Below, piece by piece: positions 39,915 through 51,849 of a stretch of 64,000 nt of DNA; within the stretch, counting starts at the first letter, position 1, and the number at the start of each line of letters is the position of its first letter. Where the stretch lies: assembly GCA_964058805.1 (NCBI GenBank), contig CAXKVV010002152.1:101655-165654 (forward strand), written 5' to 3'. This DNA comes from Schoenoplectus triqueter. Lineage: Eukaryota > Streptophyta > Magnoliopsida > Poales > Cyperaceae. The notes under the pieces were generated by a model. That model was not told where the DNA came from, did not search any database, and saw only the letters and a program-made list of their open reading frames with translations. A program made the position numbers and the translations under genes.

Positions 39915-42475
39915 GAACGTTCAACGATACTAATTTTGCGTAAAAATTAAATAAGATGCATTAAAAAGCTGTTGAAAGAAGTTGTTTGATTTTTTTTTAA
40001 TTTTTGGCTGAATAAATACTCAAAATATCGTGAAAATTAATAAATTTATTCCTAATTATGCCTATTGTATGATTGTCCAATTAATACTTCGATATTAATA
40101 TCTTACGAGAATAATTTTTCGTAAAACATAAGTAGGATACATTACAAACTGTTGTTCAACCAAGTTATTTAAGATTTAAAACATTCATTGTCCATTACTA
40201 CATATAATTTCGTGAAATTAATATAATTACTCCTAATTATACCTATTAGGAGAATATCCAATTAAAACTTCGATATGAATATTCTACGACACTAATTTTG
40301 CACAAAACATAACTAAGATGCATTAAAAATAGCTGTTTAAACATGTTGATTGAGCTTTTAAAATATTTTATCCGCATAACTGCATATAATTTCAGGCAAA
40401 TTAATATAATTACTCCTAATTATGCATATTATAATACTATAGAATTAAAACATCGATATTAATATTCTATGATGCTTATTTTTCATAAAACATATGTAAG
40501 ATGCATTAAAAACTGCTATTTAAACAAATTGTTTGACTTTTTTAAAATTTTTGGCCGCATAAATACACATAATTTCATGAAAATTAATGTGAAAACTCTT
40601 AATTATTCCTATTGTAAGATTGTCCAATTAATACTTCGATATGAATATCCTACGACACTAATTTTTCATAAAACATAAGTAAAATACATTAGAAACTACT
40701 GTTTAAACAAGTTATTTCAGTTTTTCAAAATATTTGGCCGCATAACTACAAATAATTTCGTGCAAATTAAAATAATCACTCCTAATTATGCCTATTATAA
40801 GATTTTCCAATTAAAACTTCGATATGAACATTCTATGATGCTAATTTTGCACAAAACATAAGGAATATGTGTTAAAAACTGCTGTTTAAACAAGTTGTTT
40901 GAGATTTTCAAAATTTTTGGCCGCCTAGCTACTCATAATTTCGTGAAAATTAATATAATTACTCCTAATTATGCCTATTATGAGGTTGTCCAATTAACAC
41001 TTCGAAATGAATACCCTACAATACTATTTTTTCATAAAACTTAAGTAAGATATATTAGAAACTGCTATTCAAACGAGTTGTTTAAGATTTTTAATATTTT
41101 TTGCCTCATAACTACACATAATTTCATGAAAATTAATACAATTACTCCTAACTTTGCCTATTAGAAGATTATCCAAATAAACACATCGATATGAATGTTC
41201 AACGACACTAATTTTGCGTAAAAATTAAGTAAGATGCATTAAAAAGCTGTTGAAAGAAGTTGTTTGATTTTTTTTTAATTTTTGGCTGAATAAATACTCA
41301 AAATATCGTGAAAATTAATAAATTTATTCCTAATTATGCCTATTGTAAGATTGTCCAATTAACACTTCGATATTAATATCCTACGAGACTAATTTTTCGT
41401 AAAAGATAAGTAGAATACATTATAAACTGCTGTTTAACCAAGCTATTTAAGATTTAAAACATTCATTGTCCATTACTACATATAATTTCGTGAAAATTAA
41501 TATAATTACTCCTAATTATACCTATTAAAAGAATATCCAAATAAAACTTCGATATGAATATTCTACGACACTGATTTTGCACAAAACATAAGTAAGATGC
41601 ATTAAAAATAGCTGTTTAAACATGTTGATTGAGCTTTTAAATTCTTTTATCCGCATAACTGCATATAATTTATATACAGGCAAATTAATATAATTACTCC
41701 TAATTATGCATATTATAATACTATCAAATTAAAACATCGATATGAATATTCTATGACGCTTATTTGTCATAAAACATAAGTAAGATGCATTAAAACTGCT
41801 ATTTAAACAAGTTGTTTGACTTTTTTAAAATTTTTGGCCGCATAAATACACATAATTTCGTGAAAATTAATGTGAATACTCTTATTTATGCCTATTGTAA
41901 GATTGTCCAATTAATACTTCGATATGAATATCCTACGACACTAATTTTTCATAAAACATAAGTAAAATACATTAGAAACTACTGTTTAAACAAGTTATTT
42001 CAGTTTTTCAAAAATTTTGGCCGCATAACTACAAATAATTTCGTGCAAATTAATATGATCACTCCTAATTATGCCTATTATAAGATTTGCCAATTAAAAC
42101 ATCGATATGAACATTCTATAATGCTAATTTTGCACAAAACATAAGGAATATGTGTTAAAAACTGCTGTTTAAACAAGTTGTTTGAGATTTTCAAAATTTT
42201 TGGCCGCCTAGCTACTCATAATTTCGTGCAAATTAATATAATTACTCCTAATTATGCCTATTATGAGGTTCTCCAATTAACACTTCGAAATGAATATCCT
42301 ACAATACTAATTTTTCATAAAACTTAAGTAAGATATATTAGAAACTGCTATTCAAACGAGTTGTTTAAGATTTTTAATATTTTTTTGCCTCATAACTACA
42401 CATAATTTCGTGAAAATTAATACAATTACTCCTAACTATACCTATTAGAAGATCATCCAATTAACACATCCATAT
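39915..42475. repeat. Satellite E-F double block, copy 1 (2,561 bp)
   Basis: Block E starts at 39915 (1278 bp) and F at 41193 (1283 bp). Diagnostic features are CATCCATATGAACG at the E start, ATGAATGTTCAACGAC at the F start, and a TATATACAGG insertion near 41672. The 14-monomer period replaces the 28-monomer period seen to the left. Confidence 0.93.
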
Positions 42476-45037
42476 GAACGTTCAACGATACTAATTTTGC
42501 GTAAAAATTAAATAAGATGCATTAAAAAGCTGTTGAAAGAAGTTGTTTGATTTTTTTTTAATTTTTGGCTGAATAAATACTCAAAATATCGTGAAAATTA
42601 ATAAATTTATTCCTAATTATGCCTATTGTATGATTGTCCAATTAATACTTCGATATTAATATCTTACGAGAATAATTTTTCATAAAAGATAAGTAGGATA
42701 CATTACAAACTGCTGTTCAACCAAGTTATTTAAGATTTAAAACATTCATTGTCCATTACTACATATAATTTCGTGAAATTAATATAATTACTCCTAATTA
42801 TACCTATTAGGAGAATATCCAATTAAAACTTCGATATGAATATTCTACGACACTAATTTTGCACAAAACATAACTAAGATGCATTAAAAATAGCTGTTTA
42901 AACATGTTGATTGAGCTTTTAAAATATTTTATCCGCATAACTGCATATAATTTCAGGCAAATTAATATAATTACTCCTAATTATGCATATTATAATACTA
43001 TAGAATTAAAACATCGATATTAATATTCTATGATGCTTATTTTTCATAAAACATATGTAAGATGCATTAAAAACTGCTATTTAAACAAGTTGTTTGACTT
43101 TTTTAAAATTTTTGGCCGCATAAATACACATAATTTCATGAAAATTAATGTGAAAACTCTTAATTATTCCTATTGTAAGATTGTCCAATTAATACTTCGA
43201 TATGAATATCCTACGACACTAATTTTTCATAAAACATAAGTAAAATACATTAGAAACTACTGTTTAAACAAGTTATTTCAGTTTTTCAAAATATTTGGCC
43301 GCATAACTACAAATAATTTCGTGAAAATTAAAATAATCACTCCTAATTATGCCTATTATAAGATTTTCCAATTAAAACTTCGATATGAACATTCTATGAT
43401 GCTAATTTTGCACAAAACATAAGGAATATGTGTTAAAAACTGCTGTTTAAACAAGTTGTTTGAGATTTTCAAAATTTTTGGCCGCCTAGCTACTCATAAT
43501 TTCGTGAAAATTAATATAATTACTCCTAATTATGCCTATTATGAGGTTGTCCAATTAACACTTCGAAATGAATACCCTACAATACTATTTTTTCATAAAA
43601 CTTAAGTAAGATATATTAGAAACTGCTATTCAAACGAGTTGTTTAAGATTTTTAATATTTTTTGCCTCATAACTACACATAATTTCATGAAAATTAATAC
43701 AATTACTCCTAACTTTGCCTATTAGAAGATTATCCAAATAAACACATCGATATGAATGTTCAACGACACTAATTTTGCGTAAAAATTAAGTAAGATGCAT
43801 TAAAAAGCTGTTGAAAGAAGTTGTTTGATTTTTTTTTAATTTTTGGCTGAATAAATACTCAAAATATCATGAAAATTAATAAATTTATTCCTAATTATGC
43901 CTATTGTAAGATTGTCCAATTAACACTTCGATATTAATATCCTACGAGACTAATTTTTCGTAAAAGATAAGTAGAATACATTATAAACTGCTGTTTAACC
44001 AAGCTATTTAAGATTTAAAACATTCATTGTCCATTACTACATATAATTTCGTGAAAATTAATATAATTACTCCTAATTATACCTATTAAAAGAATATCCA
44101 AATAAAACTTCGATATGAATATTCTACGACACTGATTTTGCACAAAACATAAGTAAGATGCATTAAAAATAGCTGTTTAAACATGTTGATTGAGCTTTTA
44201 AATTCTTTTATCCGCATAACTGCATATAATTTATATACAGGCAAATTAATATAATTACTCCTAATTATGCATATTATAATACTATCAAATTAAAACATCG
44301 ATATGAATATTCTATGACGCTTATTTGTCATAAAACATAAGTAAGATGCATTAAAACTGCTATTTAAACAAGTTGTTTGACTTTTTTAAAATTTTTGGCC
44401 GCATAAATACACATAATTTCGTGAAAATTAATGTGAATACTCTTATTTATGCCTATTGTAAGATTGTCCAATTAATACTTCGATATGAATATCCTACGAC
44501 ACTAATTTTTCATAAAACATAAGTAAAATACATTAGAAACTACTGTTTAAACAAGTTATTTCAGTTTTTCAAAATTTTTGGCCGCATAACTACAAATAAT
44601 TTCGTGCAAATTAATATGATCACTCCTAATTATGCCTATTATAAGATTTGCCAATTAAAACATCGATATGAACATTCTATAATGCTAATTTTGCACAAAA
44701 CATAAGGAATATGTGTTAAAAACTGCTGTTTAAACAAGTTGTTTGAGATTTTCAAAATTTTTGGCCGCCTAGCTACTCATAATTTCGTGCAAATTAATAT
44801 AATTACTCCTAATTATGCCTATTATGAGGTTGTCCAATTAACACTTCGAAATGAATATCCTACAATACTAATTTTTCATAAAACTTAAGTGAGATATATT
44901 AGAAACTGCTATTCAAACGAGTTGTTTAAGATTTTTAATATTTTTTTGCCTCATAACTACACATAATTTCGTAAAAATTAATATAATTACTCCTAACTAT
45001 GCCTATTAGAAGATTATCCAAATGAACACATCGATAT
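42476..45037. repeat. Satellite E-F double block, copy 2 (2,562 bp)
   Basis: It is near-identical to copy 1 at +2561, including the private TATATACAGG insertion near 44233. Block F' begins at 43754. The shared insertion shows the two copies duplicated as a 14-monomer unit. Confidence 0.93.
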
Positions 45038-45472
45038 GAACGTTCAACGACACTAATTTTGCGTAAAAATTAAGTAAGATGCATTAAAAAGCTGTTGAAA
45101 GAAGTTGTTTGATTTTTTTTTAATTTTTGGCTGAATAAATACTCAAAATATCATAAAAATTAATAAATTTATTCCTAATTATGCCTATTGTAAGATTGTC
45201 CAATTAACACTTCGATATTAATATCCTACGAGACTAATTTTAAATAAAAGATAAGTAGGATACATTACAAACTGCTGTTTAAGATGAATTAAAAAGCTGT
45301 TGAAAGAAGTTGTTTGATTTTTTTTAATTTTTGGCTGGATAAATACTCAAAATATCATGAAAATTAACACTTCAATATTAATATCCTACGAGACTAATTT
45401 TTCGTAAAAGATAAGTAGGATACATTACAAACTGCTATTTAACCAAGCTATTTAAGATTTAAAACATTCATC
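45038..45472. repeat. Scrambled right edge of the satellite
   Basis: After 45038 the seven-mer order breaks. Near 45282, CTGCTGTTTAA jumps back to GATGAATTAAAAAGCTG of an earlier monomer, and near 45360 a monomer is internally truncated. The last recognisable words are AAAACATTCATCG at about 45460-45472, then unique sequence starts. Degenerate edges are expected where unequal exchange cannot homogenise. Confidence 0.88.
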
Positions 45473-45556
45473 GTAAGCTGCAAAACCAAGAAAATCAAAG
45501 GTAACATTGGTACATCCACACCCTGATTCTCCAAGCTTAGGTTTGTCGGTAATACT
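45473..45556 (-). other. Unique remnant of the gene's 3' flank/3'UTR
   Basis: Only about 84 bp of unique sequence separate the stop codon from the satellite. No AATAAA on the minus strand lies in this interval. The nearest I see is inside the satellite at 45173-45168, so the transcript may use a satellite-derived polyadenylation signal. Confidence 0.7.
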
Positions 45557-48500
45557 CTAAACCGGTATGACATCAACCTCTGAGGCCTCCTTGCAGTGAA
45601 TGATGATCCCATTTAGTGTTGAAGGGAGGAGGCACTGGGCCCACTGGCAGCCTGTTGATACCGGCTCCAAAGGTGGTACGATCATCAACACGCTGCCGTT
45701 TCTCTTTACCACCCCCATTACACTCACAGTACTCCCTTCTTTTATGAACCTACATCCAATATGCTAATTAGATGTTTGAATAAATAAAAATATGCAAAAA
45801 TAAATAATAAATAAAGTTGGTATAGTACCAGTAATGTACCAGATATACCACTTACCCTTCTCTGATGCGCATGGTGCGGTCGTCAGAGGAGAGGTTATGC
45901 TGAGTGAGCCACTTTACCAAATCCGGAGGCAGATTCTTAGTTTTAGCGGCATTTATGTCAGAGACTGTGCATTCATCCACAAAAGGGATTACTTTTGCGC
46001 CATTTCCAGCCTTGATGAGAGTTCTCAGTCCCGATTGGAAATCTGACACATAGAAATCCACCACGTGTGTCTGCCACAGACGTTTGAGATTGTTATTAAT
46101 TTTTTTTTGAGAAAAAGATTGTTAATAAAATTTTATATGATATAAATTGGAGAAAATTCCAATATAGGCATTCACCCTTTAATCCGTAGAACAGATAGAT
46201 ATCGACTATATTTATATCATATGCTTTTTTCCTTTTCGAGAAGGTTAAACATAGGACTTACTAATTTTCCCTGGGTGACAATGTCTTGCAAAATTTTGAA
46301 AATATTCCTCAAATAATATGAAAGTCCTTGATGAGATTGGAAGTAATTTGTCTATAACCTATGAAATAATTCTAATCATCCATCACAACTCTGCTATGCG
46401 TTAAAATCATTTTTTCAGAAAAAAATTGAATATGGCTCACCGATTCGAGAATCAAGGCAGATTGACTGGTAGAGAGCCTGGGTAGTGGTTTTCTGTTCTT
46501 TTGTTCCCCTTCTTCTGTGATGGGTGTTCCTTTTTTATTTGTTGGGGGAGGGGGGAGGGGAGGTTTTGTACTTTGCATGTTTTCAGTAAAATAATTATAT
46601 ATATAGTTTTTTTTATAGACCAAGGAAACGTTTTTGAAGATTCAGCTTTCAGGTTCATGTGCATGGAAGTTCAAACAAGCAAAAAAAAAATGATAGTCTT
46701 GACAAAAATACCTCATCAAAGCGACTTCCCCAGGAGAAGACTTGCTGATCTGGGTTTACAGCTGCCTTGGAGCACCAGCCCCGGTATTCGTACAGTCCCG
46801 TAGAGGTGTATACACACCGAGGCACCTTCTGAAAGGATGTCTCCAAGGGCATGTTGCCGCATGTCACTATCTGCACAGAATAAGTCTCAGATTTTAGTAC
46901 CATACCAATAAATACTAGCCCACAATAGCAGAAGGCCTGGTTTTTGATGAGAAAGATATAGGGACGGACAAAGCAAATGGTTGCTCTTATACAGGAGTGG
47001 ATTTTTATTTTTTTTATTAAGAGGTGTGTGTGTGTCTAGCAATAGTTGTAACCCCCATATATATGTTGAGTGGAGAGAATACCACTTAGTCATTTAATGT
47101 GCACACCAAATTCACATTAAGTTCACTCAAAATATGAACTTTCGGTTTCTTACTTTGAAAATTCTGAGGTTAAGAATTTCTTGGTTGCAAGTGAAAATTA
47201 TACTGCAAGCAATTTTTTGGGTAAATGGTTGTTGTTAAAATAAAATTTGCCAAATGCCCCCAGCTCAGGTTTTTTTTTTCATGATAACATACATAGTATG
47301 CCATTCTTATTATGATAACATCTATTAGCTTTTGCAAGGAATACCGTTTGTCCCTTTAATATAGTATGCCTTTTTCTGACTAATGTGTAGCTTTGGTCAC
47401 TGTCATGGATTTGTTTTGCAGTCATTACCAGGCCTTATTTACATAAAAAAAATGAAATATGATCATGTCATATGCAGTATGAGGAACCAACTAAAAAGGC
47501 AATTAACAACACTTGTTTTATTGGTAATACCAAGCTAACAGTATTTTCTAAGGGTGTGTTTGGATTGTGAAAGGATTAGTGCAAGAATAACACTGTTTGG
47601 GTTAGTAGTTGAGAATATTGTGAGGTTAGTGATATCTCAGGAAATGTGAGAAGAGCGCTAATTTTTACTATTTTGGGTTAGTAAAATATTGTTTGAATAG
47701 TAACTTGAGAATAGTGGAGAGAATAGTTAAAATAATTAATTATTTTTTAGTATTTCATTTAATACTACTCCATACTGATATAAAAAATATATTTTTTTTT
47801 ATTATTTTCACTACTCTCATGGCCACTAATCCGCTAACCCAACGTTTTTTATGGTTTAATGGATTAGCACTGTTCTGCTGCTATTCTCGATTTTATTTTT
47901 GTGTTTAAATAGTTGCTAATCTTAGAACAATACTGCTATTCCGAGAACAATGCTATTCTGCACCATCCAAACACACCCTAAGTTTTTACAAGACATGACA
48001 GAGAAAACAAGTAACTTAACAGAAGGAATTTATGTAAATTTGGTAATTTAGTGAGAATGTCAAAGTAAAATTCTAACTGCAAGGGCTGCCACAAAATTAT
48101 TACAAAAAAGGAAAGTTCATGCATACCCCAGTAACCTTCACAAGCTGTCCGTCCTTCGCTGATTTGAGATCTGAATCAGCATACCTTGCTATAAACCCTA
48201 GCAGTGTTCGTGGGCCCCGCCACCAGTTCCAACACCACAAGCTTAGAACCACCACAAATGCAATCCCCACAACAGCCAAAAGTACCACGTTCTTCACTTC
48301 ATAAAATATAAATGCACCGGCACCAAAACCCACAACGAACAATGCCACCATGAGACACGCCAGGACCTTCGGTGGGCCCTGCTTCACCCTACCATGGTTA
48401 GATTTCCCGGTCAGTTTGGTCACAGCCGGGTTATTTAAAATAGAACTGCCCTTGAGGGCGAGGTTAGATCTGGAGCCTGCCCCAGATGGCTCGGTCAATG

Positions 48501-48951
48501 GTCCAGATGACTTCAAAGGGCCCGAGGTAATCAATCCAGTGGCAGGGAGTGGCACGGTCATTGGTGTGGAGCCACCAGACAGGGGCCCAGAACGTTTGAC
48601 TGGGTCTCCATGCTTGTTTATAGGACCTGAGCTAGATTTTTGTTTAGCCAGGCCAGTACTGGTACCAGACTGGGGCCCAGTAATAGGACCTGACTTCTGC
48701 CTGGACCCTGACATAGGACCAGATTTCTGTCTGGCACCAGAACCATACATGGGACCGGATTTTTTCCGCCTGGCTGGATCAGTTGCTGGGATGTCAAACA
48801 TTTTTCCCAGCTCATCAGAGTTTTTCACATCGCCTCCAGTGTAAGGGGCAGAAATTGAAGATGAAGCAGCAGGTTTCTCTTTGGGTTGGTCAGGCCGGCC
48901 TGAGACATAGAGGCCACTGGTCAAGTAGTAGCCTGGTTCCCTGGTGCTCAT
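45557..48951 (-). CDS. Membrane protein of the At1g16860 type (four coding exons)
   Basis: Exons by splice-site reading: 48951-48127, 46870-46712, 46070-45856 and 45749-45557, all introns GT-AG, giving 463 codons plus stop at 45557-45559. The start gives MSTREPGYYLTSGLYVSGRP, a typical family N-terminus. Residues about 65-160 hold repeats of SGP(M/L/I) with basic residues, probably disordered. Two hydrophobic segments at about 200-245 (ACLMVALFVVGFGAGAFIFY and LLAVVGIAFVVVLSLW) suggest membrane insertion. The C-terminal part contains PRCVYTSTGLYEYRGW, DFYVSDFQSGLRTLIKAG and SSDDRTMRIREG. Arabidopsis homologues (At1g16860, At1g78880) have been labelled ubiquitin-specific protease C19-related, but I see no protease catalytic motif and assign no activity. 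The satellite lies just past the stop. Confidence 0.93.
47552..47978. mobile_element. Tourist/Harbinger-like MITE in intron 1
   Basis: The 427-bp element has perfect 14-bp terminal inverted repeats GGGTGTGTTTGGAT and ATCCAAACACACCC and is flanked by TAA on both sides (47549-47551 and 47979-47981), the 3-bp target duplication of PIF/Harbinger elements. The ends fold further through GGATTAGTGCAAGAATAACA and its counterpart. No coding capacity is seen. It sits in the intron between the first two coding exons. Confidence 0.9.
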
Positions 48952-50430
48952 TGCTGACCTGTTATTTGCTTAACTATTTCAAATCTGGTATGAGGAAGAG
49001 ATGAGATGTCAATTCAACAATGAAATTAATCAAAGAAGTTTAATACTATTTTAAAACTAGAGATTTTTCATGATGGCTATGCCAAGTATCGTTCTGGTAT
49101 CTGACAACACAGGTAATTTAACAGATAACATACTGCATGTGTGCTGAGATGTATATATTATGGTCGACCTGATAAAGCATGTGTTCATGATAATTTTATT
49201 TGTAATTATTGTTGTTGGTGCACATAATCGACCAACTCTGGAGTTGTTTGGAAATTATACAGCTAAGCACAAGAATTAATAATAAGAAAAAGTGCGGGTC
49301 GGCGACTAGATTGTAACGGCTATTCATTATTCAAATTAATAACTGTCATAACGAACAGGAAGTGGACAAGTTCAAAGTGTACAGATTTCAGACATTCAAA
49401 CTGAGTCATGAATTTGCTGCTTTACATAGCGCTTTCTATGGAGATATTATTAAGAGATAAAGGGTATTAGCCTCTGAATAATTATCATCATGTGCTAATT
49501 AAGATATAGATGTCATCCAACCTTGTAATTAAAATAGGAGTTACATCTATCTTTTTTATTTTTAGAAATAGGGACAGTACCGTTGGCACTAATGGTACCA
49601 ACGGGAACTTTGGTACCAATGATAACTTTATTACCGTTTACAGCCACTTGTAAAGTTACTCAGTATTGATAATAAAACAAGTTATCAATCATTTAATCCT
49701 TCTCTCAAAAACTACAGATATTTTTACATGTACATGTCGCTTGGTTTATCAAGATAAAATTATGGAGAAAATTTATCTATTTGAAACAGAGCAAATGTGT
49801 CATTTCTACAATATACAACGCACATAGCTAAACTTGTGTACAAGTTATCAAAACAAAAGTTTCATTCGTATACTGCTGAACAAAACAATTTATGGATAAC
49901 TGATACCAAAACAAAATAGATCCCCGAAGTGTGTAACGATGTCACTTAAACCCCACTCATAATTTCAAGGGAACAAATAAGCTCAATTCCTTAAATACAA
50001 TCTACAATTTGCAAATTGAATAAAGACCATAAATCTACATCCGGCACAAGAAATAAAATAATAACAAATCTATAAATTCAAACCCCAGCTCAACCCACAT
50101 TTCAGGGATAACGCTTGGCTTACAACTGCTAGAGAAAGTAGGAAACAAAAAAAAAAGTTGTAAAATTTGATTTTTCTTAAAGAAAAAATGTGATTGAATT
50201 GTGTCTCAATCTGTACTGGCCCATCTTAATTTTGAGTAAACAAAAAAGTACGATAAATTGTCACAGCAACTAAAAAATCACCATAACCTATAAAAAAAAA
50301 GTTTAGCTGAAATACTGACCACCCAAAACTCAAACATAAACCAAAAAAAAAAACAAAAGAAGGAAAGGAAAATTTGGAAAAAGAACCCGAACAAAAAAGA
50401 AATAACAACTTCAAGTTATGAGATCCATAC
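48952..50430 (-). other. 5'UTR segment and 5'UTR intron of the membrane-protein gene
   Basis: Reading the minus strand, a donor CGTAAG/GTATGG at 50431/50430 and an acceptor ATACCAG/ATTT at 48985/48984 would join a leader exon to the coding exon 33 bp before the ATG. The 1.45-kb intron is AT-rich and contains a small GGTACCAACGG/CCGTTGG inverted motif near 49580-49620 but no gene. The splice choice is inferred from consensus only. Confidence 0.6.
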
Positions 50431-50605
50431 CTTACGAGAATGCTCAAGAGAAGAGGTGGAGAAGAAATGTCGGTTCTTTGCCAGAGAATTCGACCTGTAG
50501 AAGGAAAAGGAAGCCTTCTCCCTCTCTCTCTCTCTCTCTCTCTGAGTTTATTCGCACAGCCACAGCAAGCACCTCACTTCTGAGATGGAGAGAGGAGACT
50601 GACAG
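50431..50605 (-). other. Predicted 5'UTR leader exon with (GA)n
   Basis: The interval contains a (CT)n tract on the plus strand at 50521-50543, read as (GA)n in the transcript, typical of plant 5'UTRs. The exon would start about 30 bp after the TATA box and end at a GTATGG donor. Confidence 0.55.
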
Positions 50606-50635
50606 TAAGAATTTATCTTATTTTATTAATTGGTT

Positions 50636-50643
50636 TATTTATA
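50636..50643 (-). promoter_or_regulatory. Candidate TATA box of the membrane-protein gene
   Basis: TATAAATA on the minus strand lies about 30 bp before the GA-rich leader exon, at the right distance for a transcription start near 50606. Confidence 0.55.
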
Positions 50644-50649
50644 ATATAA

Positions 50650-51787
50650 AGCGAGATAGGCTCATTGTATTTACTGCTGTAAGAAAAATTAGTAATTCAT
50701 TCCGCGATTGATTCGATTTTAGTTTTAGTTAGTTTAGTTCGATTATATTTTTTTTGTCAGTTCGATTTGAATTCGATTCGATGATTTTTTTTTAATGAAC
50801 TAATTCTCATACTCGTAATAGTTTAATATGTAGTTATTTATACACATTTTTATTTATTTAGTCAATAATATATATAATAATATATTTATTTTATTATAAA
50901 ATTAATAAATATTAGTTATTTTTTAAAATTTTAACATTAAAGTAATAAACTATTAATTATTTTAGCTCTAATTGTTTATGAATATGAAAATAAATATAAA
51001 AATTAAAATAATTTAGTTCGTTTAGAATTCAATTTTAGTTTGAATTTAATTTAATTTGAGTTCAATTTAGTTCAAAATAATTTTAAATTAAACTTAAATA
51101 CTAATTAATTTGATCAAATTTGACTTGTTTGCGACTCTAAATGTTTGTAAATATTTTAGAATGACCATGTTATCCTCTGTAGATATATTGGTGCCGCTTA
51201 AATGCGTGCATGGATCCCTTCAACATGTAAATTCACGATTTCGTTAGTTATACTTATCTATTTGACTGTTTCAGATCTGACAGTTGGAATTAGATCTGAC
51301 CAGATGTAGTGAACTGTCAAAGTGTCAAGTCCAATATGAACTACTGAAGTTGTTTATAATTAATTATGTATGGAAAACGCCTCTATATGAAAAAAATCTT
51401 AACATAAATATTGTATCGATATTTTATTTTAAAGATGTTAAATCATATAATTAAATTATGATTTAGTAAATGTAAAATTTTTAGGGCTGTGTTTTTTTAT
51501 CCTTTTAACATTTATGCATTAATCTAGAAAATTATACTGGAATCCAGCTTAATTAGGTCAATGATTTTTTATAATGTAGTTTTGTGCATAGAACGAAGTA
51601 ATTAATGTTGAAGTTAGCTGATAAATTATGTGCAACTAGAGAGGAACCGATACCCTCCACTGGGATTTTAATTCTTTGATCGATCGATATCAATCGGGGC
51701 TCCAATTTCCTAATTAAAAAGAAAGTCGATCTTTGTTCAAAAAATTTCAAAAAAAAAAGATAATTATTTTGTGATGAAGAACGCTAG

Positions 51788-51849
<62 letters not shown>

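Larger units (their letters stand above)
15683..45472. repeat. 29.8-kb AT-rich satellite array with nested higher-order repeats
   Basis: The array consists of about 182-bp monomers with the recurring landmarks TTTTTGGCCGCATAA, AATTTCATGAAAATTAATA, TACTCCTAATTATGCC, CCAATTAACACTTCGATATG, and AAAACATAAGTAAGATGCA. Seven monomer types in fixed order can be told apart at the CGATATGAA position: GAACGTTCAACGA, GATATTAATATCCTACGAG, GAATATTCTACGACAC, GAATATTCTATGA, GAATATCCTACGACAC, GAACATTCTATGATGC, GAAATGAATATCCTACGATAC. Each seven-mer block is 1,269-1,284 bp. Twenty-three full blocks (161 monomers) plus a partial one fit the array. No foreign insertion is seen inside. Short frames of 60-77 codons recur only because the repeat recurs. 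Orientation is uniform. Chromosomal location (centromeric, subtelomeric or interstitial) cannot be decided here. Confidence 0.97.

Noticed and set aside
15683..45472. CRISPR-like or rDNA array
   Set aside because: Direct 182-bp monomers with no spacers and no rRNA sequence, in a plant genome, fit a satellite only.
48350..48844. 164-codon plus-strand frame
   Set aside because: It is the antisense shadow of the SGP-repeat region of the membrane-protein exon.
50690..51110. Possible MITE rich in TTCGATT words
   Set aside because: No convincing terminal inverted repeats or target-site duplication could be found.
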